A stretch of 64,000 nucleotides of DNA. Source: JADJRG01 sp964474905. Its GTDB lineage: Bacteria > Myxococcota_A > Polyangia > Nannocystales > Nannocystaceae. Shown piece by piece: positions 27,996-37,384 of the stretch. The notes beneath the pieces are model-generated. The model was given only the letters and a program-made list of their open reading frames with translations, was not told the origin of the DNA and did no database searches. The stretch lies in NCBI GenBank assembly GCA_964474905.1, contig CAYYUP010000003.1, positions 124,001-188,000 of the forward strand. Direction: 5' to 3'. Each line of letters starts with the position of its first letter. The first letter of the stretch is position 1. Both the position numbers and the translations under genes were made by a program.

Positions 27996-30188
27996 TTAAC
28001 CCTCGCGAAGCGGCGGGGTCGTGGTGCTCATCTTGATGCGATCGGTGGCGACGGCGTCGATCTCGTTGCGCAGGTGACGATGTTTTTCGACCAAATCGAG
28101 GAACTGGGCCCGTTGCAGCGTGAGGAAGATACAGGGCGTCAGAGTGCGGATCGTCGCGGTCCGCGGCATGTCTTTGATCAGCGCGATTTCACCGAAGTGA
28201 TCGCCGTCCTGGAGCACATTGAGCTGACGTTCGCCGAGCACCGGATCCGCTTTGGTCACCGTTACCTTGCCGCGAGCGACGATGTAGAATTTGTCGACGG
28301 CAGTGTCGCCCTCGCGAAAGACCACACGGGACTCCTCTAGGCGCTCGGAGATAAAGAGCCCGCAGAGTTCCTCCAGCGCCTGCTGACCGATGCGCGCGAG
28401 GATCGGGATCTGTTTGAGGTGCTTGACCGTGACGTCGGCACGGATGCCATCGTCGCTGACCTGCAGACCCTCTTGCTTGTCCCAGAGGCGACGGTAGGCA
28501 CCGCGATCTTTGCTTACAAGCGATCGGTGATCGCCGTACTCGACCAGCTTGCCGTGATCGAAGACAAAGATCTGATCGCAGCCGGCCGCCGAGGCTAGGC
28601 GATGGGTGACCGAGACGACGGTGCGCTGCTCGCCGATGCGCTCGATCGTCTGGTTGATCGCGGACTCGGTCGCCGGATCCAGGGCGGAGGTCGCCTCGTC
28701 GAGGATCAGGATCGCCGGATCGCGGACCAACGCCCTGGCGATCGCGACCCGCTGACGCTGGCCGCCGGACAGGTTGCCGCCGCGCTCGCCGACCAGGGTG
28801 TCGTAGCCGTCGGGCAGGCGCATGACCAGCTCGTGGATCTCGGCCGCCCGCGCGGCCGCTTCGATCGTCGCATCGTCGGCCTCGGGAGCGCCCATGCGGA
28901 TGTTGTCGCGGATCGTCGTATTGAAGAGAAAGCTCTCCTGGAAGACCACGCCCATCTGGCTGCGGAGGCTGTCCTGCGCGAGTTTGCGGACATCATCGCC
29001 GTCGAAGGTCACGCGGCCGCTGTCGGCGTCGTAGAAGCGGGCGAGCAGCGAGAGCACGGTGCTCTTGCCCGAGCCCGAGCCGCCGACAAGGGCGACGTTA
29101 TCGCCGCGGCGGATGGTCAGCGAAATGCTGTCGAGGTTCTTGCGATCGCCGGTGTACGAGAAGCTGACGTCCTCGAGGCGCAGCGCTTCGGACAGCGGCG
29201 CGGCGGGTTGGGGGTCGTCGGCGTCGGCGACCTGCGAGGGTTCATTGAGAAGTTCGGCGATGCGCTCGATGCCACCGGACGCCTGCAGCAGAGCCGGCAT
29301 CACCCGAGTCAGCGAGGTCACTGCCGAGGAGAGCGAGAAGGTGAGGGCGTTAAACGAGACCAGGGTGCCGATCGTCATTTCGCCTTGGAAGGCCTTGTAG
29401 GCGCCGACTCCGGTGACCGCGAGCTGGATCAGCAAGAACGAAACATTGGGGCTGCGCTCGACCAGATAGGCGAAGAGGCTGAAGCGAAAGCCGGTGCGGT
29501 AGACGATGTCGAGTTGCCGGCGAAAACCGGTGATTTGGGTTTGGGCGAGGCCAAAAGCGCGGACGACTGGCTGGGCGCTGACGTTCTCTTGGACCATCGA
29601 CGCGGCCTTCGACTCTTCGTCGCGCACGGCATAGGAGTAGGACTCTGCGCGGGGGCCGAGGAGACGGGGACCGATCAGCAGCAGCGGAAGGCCGGCGAGG
29701 GTGAGCAGCGCCAGTTCCCAGTTGAGATAAAAGAGCAGGCCCGCGTAGAAGAGGATGCCGAGGATGCCCAGAATCGTGTCGGGCACCGCCATCACCACCG
29801 CGTTTTGCACGGCGGCGAGATCCGAGCTGAATCGGGACATGATGTCGCCGACTCGGGTGCGGGCGTAATAACCGGCACTCAGGCGCTGGAGGTGCTCGAA
29901 CATCGCGAATCGCAGGTCGTTGAGGACCGCGGTGCCGAGGCGGGCGTAGAGAAAGTCGCGGCCGACGGCGACGATGCCGGCGATCAGAGTCGCGACGGCG
30001 AGCACGATCAGCAGCGTCCACAGCATCTCCGCGTTTTGCGGTTCGATGGCCTGGTCGATCAGCGCCTGCAGGCTCATCGGCAGCAGCGCAGCGAAGGCGA
30101 GATCGACGAGCAAGCCGCCGAGGAGCAGGATTACCTGCACCTTGTAGGGCCGGAGGTAGCCGAGGAGGTGCTTGAAGACGCTGAACAT
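27996..30188 (-). CDS. ABC exporter (MsbA-like) with a C-terminal cyclic-nucleotide-binding domain
   Basis: 730 residues from the ATG at 30188; an ATG at 30233 is an alternative. Six transmembrane helices form an exporter domain, followed by an ATPase domain with GGSGSGKST (Walker A), NLSGGQRQR (signature) and ILILDEATSALD (Walker B). The last ~130 residues are a cNMP-binding jelly roll: VVFREGDTAVDKFYIVARG and GDHFGEIALIKDMPRTATI, the latter matching the phosphate-binding cassette (FGE...RTA). It probably exports a lipid or peptide as a homodimer, perhaps gated by cAMP or c-di-AMP-like ligands. Confidence 0.9.
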   Translation of the reverse strand: MFSVFKHLLGYLRPYKVQVILLLGGLLVDLAFAALLPMSLQALIDQAIEPQNAEMLWTLLIVLAVATLIAGIVAVGRDFLYARLGTAVLNDLRFAMFEHLQRLSAGYYARTRVGDIMSRFSSDLAAVQNAVVMAVPDTILGILGILFYAGLLFYLNWELALLTLAGLPLLLIGPRLLGPRAESYSYAVRDEESKAASMVQENVSAQPVVRAFGLAQTQITGFRRQLDIVYRTGFRFSLFAYLVERSPNVSFLLIQLAVTGVGAYKAFQGEMTIGTLVSFNALTFSLSSAVTSLTRVMPALLQASGGIERIAELLNEPSQVADADDPQPAAPLSEALRLEDVSFSYTGDRKNLDSISLTIRRGDNVALVGGSGSGKSTVLSLLARFYDADSGRVTFDGDDVRKLAQDSLRSQMGVVFQESFLFNTTIRDNIRMGAPEADDATIEAAARAAEIHELVMRLPDGYDTLVGERGGNLSGGQRQRVAIARALVRDPAILILDEATSALDPATESAINQTIERIGEQRTVVSVTHRLASAAGCDQIFVFDHGKLVEYGDHRSLVSKDRGAYRRLWDKQEGLQVSDDGIRADVTVKHLKQIPILARIGQQALEELCGLFISERLEESRVVFREGDTAVDKFYIVARGKVTVTKADPVLGERQLNVLQDGDHFGEIALIKDMPRTATIRTLTPCIFLTLQRAQFLDLVEKHRHLRNEIDAVATDRIKMSTTTPPLREG

Positions 30189-30323
30189 CAGCCGGGTCCG
30201 GGCGCACGCCGCTTCGCCCCTTGATGGTGGCACAGGGCGGCCGCTGCGTCTGCTCTTGGGGCCAGTGGCGGTGCTCAGCAGCGGGCGTCGTCGCGCGCCA
30301 TGGAGACCTTTGCTCGCCGCGGA

Positions 30324-31139
30324 TCAGAAGCCGAGTACTCGGGCGATGATTTTCTCTTGAAGCTCGAAAGGGAGGAGCCGGTTCATCCACAGCCGCCCGC
30401 GGACCTTGGGGCCGAGTGGGTAGCGGAGGCGCGGCTTTGGATCGCTGAGGATCTTGACGACGAGATCGGCGACTTCGCGGGGGTCTCCCATTTTTACCTC
30501 GCCAAAGATCGACTCCATTTTAGCGCCCATCTCGGCGTAATCGCCCGGTGACTCGGAGTTGGCGGCGACCCGGCGGTTGCGCCCGAAGATGTCGGTTTTG
30601 AAGGGCCCAGGCTCGACCAGAGCGACGCGCACACCGAAGGGGCGCATCTCGTGGCGGAGTGCCTCGGTCATGCCCTCGAGCGCGAATTTTGAGGCCGCAT
30701 AACCGCCGAGCCCCGGCAGCCCGGCGCGTCCGGACATCGACGAGATGTTGATGATCACGCCGCTTTGTTGGGCCCTGAGCGTGGGCAGGCAGAGCTGCAT
30801 CAACGCCAGAGCGCCAAACACGTTGACCTCAAAGACTTGGCGCAGCTCGTCGTCACCGAGCTGTTCGATGAAGCCGCCGAGAGCGATGCCTGCGTTGTTG
30901 ATCAGGGCATCGATGCGCCCGTGCTCGGCGAGTATGCCGGAGATCGCAGCCTGGCGTTGTTCGGGATCGGTGACGTCGAGCTGGATCGGCGTCACCGAGA
31001 GTCCGGCGGCGGCGCTCTCTAGTTGCTCGCGGGTTTCGAGGTCGCGGAGGCCGGCGTACACCTGGTGTCCGGCGCGAGCGGCTGCGACTGCGATGAGGAG
31101 GCCAAAGCCAGAGCGACAACCTGTGACGAGAATGATCAT
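30324..31139 (-). CDS. Short-chain dehydrogenase/reductase (classical SDR)
   Basis: 271 residues from the ATG at 31139, where the Rossmann fold starts (MIILVTGCRSGFG); the extra upstream ORF is not coding. Motifs: TGCRSGFG, NNAG, Ser in NISSMSG, YAASK. The tail VEPGPFKTDIF fits family members acting on retinol/steroid-like or acyl substrates. An unusual nested hairpin sits 18 bp upstream of the start. Confidence 0.88.
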   Translation of the reverse strand: MIILVTGCRSGFGLLIAVAAARAGHQVYAGLRDLETREQLESAAAGLSVTPIQLDVTDPEQRQAAISGILAEHGRIDALINNAGIALGGFIEQLGDDELRQVFEVNVFGALALMQLCLPTLRAQQSGVIINISSMSGRAGLPGLGGYAASKFALEGMTEALRHEMRPFGVRVALVEPGPFKTDIFGRNRRVAANSESPGDYAEMGAKMESIFGEVKMGDPREVADLVVKILSDPKPRLRYPLGPKVRGRLWMNRLLPFELQEKIIARVLGF

Positions 31140-31156
31140 AATCGCCGCCGTAAATA

Positions 31157-31190
31157 GCACAGGCCACGGGTTCGATCCCGCAGCCTGTGC
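31157..31190. promoter_or_regulatory. Nested hairpin between the FKBP and SDR genes (T-arm-like apex)
   Basis: A perfect 8-bp outer stem (GCACAGGC / GCCTGTGC), a symmetric CA/CA internal loop, a 4-bp inner stem (CGGG / CCCG) and a TTCGAT loop. On the minus strand it follows the FKBP gene and ends 18 bp before the SDR start, so it may end the first transcript or control translation of the second. There is no strong T-run. Confidence 0.5.
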
Positions 31191-31218
31191 AGATGGGCGG
31201 CCCGAAGAAAGAGGGGCG

Positions 31219-31605
31219 CTAGAGGATCGCCAGCAGCTCGACGTCGAAGATAAGATCGGCGCTCGCGGGGATGACCGGCGGCATGCCGCGGCGGCCGTAG
31301 CCGAGATCAAAGGGAATGACCAGAGTCCGCTTCTCGCCCACCTGCATCAGGCCAACACCCTCGGTCCAGCCGGCGATCACTCGTGACAGCGGGAAGGTCG
31401 CGGGGGCCCCCCGATCGACTGAAGAGTCGAACTTGGTACCGTCGAGCAACCAGCCGGTGTAGTGCACCTGGACAGTATCGCTAGGGCTCGGCTTGGGGCC
31501 GGTGCCCGCGCTGCGGACGATGTAGCCGAGCCCGCTCGGAGTCCGGGCTACCTTCTGACCGCTCTCGGTCTCGAGCTGTGCGATCTTCGAGTTGATGTCG
31601 TGCAT
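31219..31605 (-). CDS. FKBP-type peptidyl-prolyl cis-trans isomerase
   Basis: 128 residues from the ATG at 31605 (MHDINSK). Typical FKBP strands: VQVHYTGWLLDGTKFDSS, VIAGWTEGVGLMQVGEKRTLVIP, LGYG, and the terminal LIFDVELLAI. Single domain without a signal peptide, so cytoplasmic. It catalyses proline isomerisation during folding. Confidence 0.95.
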   Translation of the reverse strand: MHDINSKIAQLETESGQKVARTPSGLGYIVRSAGTGPKPSPSDTVQVHYTGWLLDGTKFDSSVDRGAPATFPLSRVIAGWTEGVGLMQVGEKRTLVIPFDLGYGRRGMPPVIPASADLIFDVELLAIL

Positions 31606-31675
31606 CGGCGCATGCTCGCCGCTCGCTCGCCTGTCGTCAAGGACGGGTAGAGCCAGGTCGGCGGGCAAACAGTAG

Positions 31676-33607
31676 TTAGCGGACGCAGAGTTCGTCGGCG
31701 ACCCCTGGCCTCCGTTGCCAAGCGATGCCTCGTCGCTTTGGACCGGCGGGAAGATAGTCGATCGTCAGAGCTTTGCCGCCGCGCTCGATCTCTAGGTGGA
31801 CCTTGGTTTCGGCGTCACCGGGTGCGTAGTGCAGGCTCTTGAGCACGTCGTTCGCTCGGAGTCCGGCTCGGCTCGCCGGGCCCTCGGCATCGAGTTCGCG
31901 GATCACGGGCGCGGTTGCACTGCTGCTTTGGTCGACAAAGCCGAGGACAAAGCGTCGGTAGTTCGTGGGTCGCGGGCGAAAGCAGGGGCCGAGCGCATCG
32001 GCAGCCAGGCTTGGGCGCTCGCCCCGGTCGATCGTTGCACCGAACGCGATGCTCGCCGGCGTTCCGAGTTCGTCGCTCACGATCTTGAGCCACAGCGCCA
32101 GCGGCAGGTCGCGGACCTCGTCGATAAGCGCCCGGCTGACGACCTCGGTGACGATCGTTTTCAGTGAAGCCCAACCCTGTGAGTGCAGCCGAAGCTGGGC
32201 ATCGAGGCTGGTGGCGTAGAGTGCCCCACGAGCGACCAGGAGGGCCCTCGCGGTCTCCGCCTCAGTACTTTGGCCCTCGGCGATCTCGGCGATTTGGCGG
32301 CGAGTATGCTGGCGGAGAACAGAGGTCGTGAGGGTGGCCTCCCAGGCGTTGATCTCGGCGACAAACTCGTCATCGGTGAGGGCTCCGAGTTCGTAGAGGA
32401 GCTGCCAGGCGACGAAGCGAGAGACCCCACCCGAGAACCAAAGCAGCTCCGCCCCGGGCTTTTTTTCCTTTTTTTCCTTTGTTTCCTTTGCTTCCTTTTT
32501 TTCTATCTCGTTTGTGTCACCGGTTATGTCGTCGAGCAGACGCACACGTCCGCCGAGCCAACGCCCGACGAGGGGGAGAGCGACGCTCATGCGGGCACTC
32601 GCACCCCAGCTCATCCGGGAATTGCCGCGAAGAAAAAGCCCCCGAGCGCGCAGTCTGGCGGTGAAGGGTGGCTCCCACAGTGCCTGTGGCCGCAGCGAGA
32701 CGAGCGTCGTGTAGGGGCGATCACTCATGTAGCCAAAATAGAGATCGATCGACGAGCGCAGACCGGCGATCTCGGCCGCGGCCCAGCGCACGTCGAAGAC
32801 CGCCGGGCCGATAAAGGCGAAGCGATCGTTGCCGCCAAAACCGTCGAAACGCGCCCATTCGAGAGGACCGGCAATGATCGCCGTTCGCCCGAGGTCCGCC
32901 GGTCGCATCGCTCGCTCGTCACCGATGGCCCCGAGGCCGAGGGTCGTCGCGATCAGGAGCTGCGGTGGAGCGTCGTTGTCGTAGCTGTCGTCGACGTCAT
33001 CGCTAGCGGGTATTTTAAGATCAACAAAATCGACGTCGAGGCGGATCGGCAGGGCGGTTTCCGCTAAGAGATCGGGGCGCAGGAGGAGCGCGTCGGCATC
33101 GGCCGCGAGGTGCTCATGATCGAGGTAGATCGCCGGGCGCTCGCGTCCGTTGGCGGGGCTCGATCCGTCGCGGATGCGGTAGCGCAGTCGCAGGGGCGAA
33201 CTCGGTACCCGTGAGAGCTGGACCAGGGTTCGGCCTCCGTTTTCGCTGGTTGCTCGCATGCCTGATCCAAGGGACAGTTCACCGTCGTCGTCGACGATCT
33301 CCAAAAATTCGATCTTCGTGCCCCCGCGGATCGACCACTCGCGGAGTTTGTCACCGGGGCCGCGGGCCTCGATCGTGACGATCCAAGCCTGCATATCAGG
33401 ATCGTCGTCGGGGCTTAGCGTGTAGCGAAGCGAGGGGGTTTCGCGTTCGACAGCGGGCTTCGCGGGTGCTGCTGCCGGAGCCTCGGGTGGGCGTGCCTCG
33501 ATCGCCGGTGCTGTCGCATGTGCACAGGCGATAACGACAGCGGCGGTGAGCAGGCATGGCGCGGCGATCCACAGGCGGAGAGGTCCAAGATGCATCGTCG
33601 TCGGCAT
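31676..33607 (-). CDS. M61-like (glycyl aminopeptidase fold) lipoprotein with PDZ domain, probably inactive
   Basis: 643 residues from the ATG at 33607 (alternative ATG 33595). Lipobox VVIAC (Cys28), an A/P linker, then a region resembling M61: an N-terminal beta domain, YFGYMSDRPYTTLVSLRP, and LLWFSGGVSRFVAWQLLYELGAL, which matches the LWFsEGft..y motif of M61. The catalytic HExxH expected ~30-40 residues earlier is absent, the motif Glu is Gly, and a K/E-rich insert (~368-383) sits there. Residues ~550-620 form a PDZ domain (DAEGPASRAGLRANDVLKSL). Likely a periplasm-facing binding protein. It is divergent from the DsbA-like gene. Confidence 0.72.
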   Translation of the reverse strand: MPTTMHLGPLRLWIAAPCLLTAAVVIACAHATAPAIEARPPEAPAAAPAKPAVERETPSLRYTLSPDDDPDMQAWIVTIEARGPGDKLREWSIRGGTKIEFLEIVDDDGELSLGSGMRATSENGGRTLVQLSRVPSSPLRLRYRIRDGSSPANGRERPAIYLDHEHLAADADALLLRPDLLAETALPIRLDVDFVDLKIPASDDVDDSYDNDAPPQLLIATTLGLGAIGDERAMRPADLGRTAIIAGPLEWARFDGFGGNDRFAFIGPAVFDVRWAAAEIAGLRSSIDLYFGYMSDRPYTTLVSLRPQALWEPPFTARLRARGLFLRGNSRMSWGASARMSVALPLVGRWLGGRVRLLDDITGDTNEIEKKEAKETKEKKEKKPGAELLWFSGGVSRFVAWQLLYELGALTDDEFVAEINAWEATLTTSVLRQHTRRQIAEIAEGQSTEAETARALLVARGALYATSLDAQLRLHSQGWASLKTIVTEVVSRALIDEVRDLPLALWLKIVSDELGTPASIAFGATIDRGERPSLAADALGPCFRPRPTNYRRFVLGFVDQSSSATAPVIRELDAEGPASRAGLRANDVLKSLHYAPGDAETKVHLEIERGGKALTIDYLPAGPKRRGIAWQRRPGVADELCVR

Positions 33608-33688
33608 TGCGAGTCGCGTGGGAGAAAGGGGAGGCGAGCGTTGCAGATCTGCTTGTCGGCACCCTTGGCCTGCGGAGATACTGCGGGT

Positions 33689-34924
33689 GTGTCGGAGATC
33701 CGATTTTACTACGACGTGGTCTGTCCATACGCCTATCTCGCATCGACGCAGATCGAAGCTGCTGCGGCCCGTGCGGGTGCGACGGTCTCTTGGCGCCCGG
33801 TGCTTTTGGGTGGGCTCTTTCGAGCGGTCAAGGCCCCGCAGCTGCCAGCCGCTGCCATGAACGCGCCGCGGGCTCGGCACAACCTGCTCGACATGTACCG
33901 CTTCGCCGATCGTTGGGGCGTCGACTTGACGATGCCGGCGGCCCATCCCCGACGCAGCGTCGAGGCGATGCGCCTGCTCGTGGCGGTCGGCGAAGGGCCG
34001 CTCCGAAGGGCGCTCACGGCTGCGCTCTACCGGGCCTACTGGGGGCAGGGTCGCGACATCAGCGATCGCTCCGTGCTCGATACGATCGCCCGCGAGCACG
34101 GTGTCGATCCGGCGCTCATCGATGATCCCAAGGCGCGCGCGGGTCTCTTTGAGAGCACCGCCGAGGCCGCAGCACTCGGCGCTTTTGGCGTGCCCACGTT
34201 CGCCGTCGGTAACAAAATTTGGTGGGGACAGGATCGACTGCCGCTGGTGGAGGAGGCGCTCGGGCATCGCCAGCGCCGGCCCGCGGAGGGGCTCGGGTCG
34301 GCGCCGCTCTCCGGGGTGACGATCGATTTTTTCCACGACTTCGCGAGCCCCTACGCGTACCTCGCGGCGGAGCCGATCAAGGGCATCGCGGCGGCCTACG
34401 GAGCGACCCTTCGCTGGCGACCGATCCTGCTCGGGGCTCTCTTTCGCGAACTCGGTACCCCGGATGTGCCGCTCTTTGTCCAGAGTCCAGAGAAGCAGCG
34501 CTACATCCGTCGGGACCTCGAAGATTGGGCGCAGTACTGGGGCGTGCCCTTTCGTTTTCCGTCGCATTTTCCGCTGCGTTCGATCGCGCCGCTGCGGGCT
34601 GCCTTGGTCGACCCAGGGCTTGTCCAGCCGCTCTACCGTGCGATCTGGTCCGAAGACCAGGCGGTTGATGATCTCCAGGTGCTGGCAGAGGTCATCGCCG
34701 CGAGCGGACGTGATCCTGCGCCGATCCTCGCGAGCATACGCTCACCCGAGATCAAATCGCATCTGCGCGAAAATACGGCCGCGGCCCAGGCAGCTGGTTG
34801 CTGCGGCGTGCCGTCGATGGTGGTGACCCCAGCCGAAGGCGAGCAGCCGATTCTTCTTTGGGGGCAGGATCGCCTGGCCATGCTCGAGTGGGTGCTGCAA
34901 GGTTGGCGACCGCCGAGGGGTTGA
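33689..34924 (+). CDS. Tandem HCCA-isomerase/DsbA-like (GST-kappa) fusion
   Basis: 411 residues from the GTG at 33689, preceded by GGAG. Two homologous halves of ~200 residues: each starts with a beta strand plus PYAYL (FYYDVVCPYAYLAS and FFHDFASPYAYLAAE), continues with a WRPxLLGxLFR segment, and ends with GVPxxxV and WWGQDRL/LWGQDRL. This is the 2-hydroxychromene-2-carboxylate isomerase / GST-kappa fold. Known members are single-domain dimers; here the dimer may be encoded in one chain. The first half has Cys where the second has Ser at the position that activates glutathione. The substrate is not predictable. Confidence 0.85.
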   Translation: MSEIRFYYDVVCPYAYLASTQIEAAAARAGATVSWRPVLLGGLFRAVKAPQLPAAAMNAPRARHNLLDMYRFADRWGVDLTMPAAHPRRSVEAMRLLVAVGEGPLRRALTAALYRAYWGQGRDISDRSVLDTIAREHGVDPALIDDPKARAGLFESTAEAAALGAFGVPTFAVGNKIWWGQDRLPLVEEALGHRQRRPAEGLGSAPLSGVTIDFFHDFASPYAYLAAEPIKGIAAAYGATLRWRPILLGALFRELGTPDVPLFVQSPEKQRYIRRDLEDWAQYWGVPFRFPSHFPLRSIAPLRAALVDPGLVQPLYRAIWSEDQAVDDLQVLAEVIAASGRDPAPILASIRSPEIKSHLRENTAAAQAAGCCGVPSMVVTPAEGEQPILLWGQDRLAMLEWVLQGWRPPRG

Positions 34925-34940
34925 TCCCGAGAGATCAACC
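34919..34940. terminator. Hairpin at the end of the HCCA-isomerase gene
   Basis: A perfect 8-bp stem (GGTTGATC / GATCAACC) with a CCGAGA loop that includes the stop codon. It lies between convergent genes and has no T-run. Confidence 0.5.
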
Positions 34941-34990
34941 GCGAAGATCTCGAGTCCGGAGTACAGGCGGCTGGCGAGCTTTGTCCTGCT

Positions 34991-36022
34991 TTATGGGGCC
35001 CGAGACGCTGCGACGATGCGCTCTCGGAGCTGCGTCGGCGAGAGAAACGCAAGCGGCGGCTGACTGCCCTCGAGTTCGCGGACGATCGCGGCGATGGTTT
35101 TGTTGGCGGGGGCTCGTAGGCCGTGCGAAGCGGCGAGTTCGGCGATCGCCCCGTTGAGGTCACCGATCTCGGTAGGCTTGCCGGCATCGAGATCTTGGAG
35201 GGTGCTCGAGCGGGCGTTTGCGTCGAGCTTGACCAGGCGATGGGCGACCCGGAGAACGATCATGTCGGGAAGTCGGAGCAGGGATGCGATCGCCCGGGGA
35301 GGCAGACCGATCACGTTGCGGGGTCGGTAGCCGGCGCGCTCCAGGGCATCGATGCCCTCGCGGATGCAACGGGAGAAGCACCAGCGGGCATCCCGTGAGC
35401 GCAGGGTCGCGACGATCGGCAGGCCGGTTGCCGCACCGACACCGTTGCTGAGGTTGAGGAGGAGCTTGCCAGCGACAATGTCGACGATGTCCTCGCGCAG
35501 TTCGAGGGCTTGGCCGCCGGCTTCGAGCGCCGTGGCCAAATCCCGGAGTAGGGGTCGTTGCTCCGGGGCACCGAGGCCGGCGATCAGCGGCCCTGTGCTT
35601 GCCTGCCGAAGGATCGATCCGTCGCGGACGACATTAAACGAGACCATGCCGGCGATCACTCGCGGTCCTAGGCTGCGGCCGAGTCGGTGCAGGTTTTCGA
35701 GGCCATTTTGGAAGGAGACGAGGGGCGTGTGCTTTGGCAGCAGCTTCGCCAGGTGTTCGCCGACCGCCGCACTATCGCGTGATTTGACCGTTATGAGGAC
35801 GATGTCGGCATCGACGAGGGCGGCCGCATCGTCGCTGAGCATGACCGATGGTGAGCAGCGGAGCTGCCGACCGTCGAGCCGGTGGACGCAGAGATCGGGG
35901 CTGCGCGGGGTGATCCGCGCACGGCCGACTAGGGTGACACGAGCGCCCCCGTGGGCCGCGTGCAGGCCGAGGAAGCCGCCGATTGCGCCCGCTCCCATGA
36001 TGCCGATGTGTATACCCGCCAC
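34991..36022 (-). CDS. panE: 2-dehydropantoate 2-reductase-like (ketopantoate reductase)
   Basis: 343 residues from a GTG at 36022. An N-terminal NADPH-binding Rossmann fold with GIMGAGAIGGFLG and VLITVKSRDS, then the catalytic Lys region (AGKLLLNLSNGVGAATGLP), and a C-terminal helical domain with LDANARSSTLQDLDAGKPTEIGDLNG, the usual PanE/ApbA signature. It reduces ketopantoate to pantoate in coenzyme A synthesis, although many paralogues act on other 2-oxo acids. Confidence 0.9.
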   Translation of the reverse strand: MAGIHIGIMGAGAIGGFLGLHAAHGGARVTLVGRARITPRSPDLCVHRLDGRQLRCSPSVMLSDDAAALVDADIVLITVKSRDSAAVGEHLAKLLPKHTPLVSFQNGLENLHRLGRSLGPRVIAGMVSFNVVRDGSILRQASTGPLIAGLGAPEQRPLLRDLATALEAGGQALELREDIVDIVAGKLLLNLSNGVGAATGLPIVATLRSRDARWCFSRCIREGIDALERAGYRPRNVIGLPPRAIASLLRLPDMIVLRVAHRLVKLDANARSSTLQDLDAGKPTEIGDLNGAIAELAASHGLRAPANKTIAAIVRELEGSQPPLAFLSPTQLRERIVAASRAP

Positions 36023-36148
36023 GAAAAAGCGCCGTTCCGAAGACGTGAAGCCTAGCGTCAGCGGCCGATCGGGCGAAGCGAAAAGGGAATGTATCCGGTG
36101 CGAACTTCTCGCTTGCTGGGATCTGAGGCTGCTGATTATGATCGATCC

Positions 36149-37336
<1,188 letters not shown>

Positions 37337-37384
37337 CAGCCGAAGCCTGTTGTCTGTCAGCCGCCAGGGGTCAGCTGCCACAGC

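Noticed and set aside
28602..30224. 540-codon plus-strand open frame
   Set aside because: It lies entirely opposite the clear ABC exporter gene, and its translation is low-complexity and charged.
31168..31179. GGGTTCGATCCC, which looks like a tRNA T-arm
   Set aside because: The 75 bases around it cannot form acceptor, D and anticodon arms. It is the apex of a separate nested hairpin.
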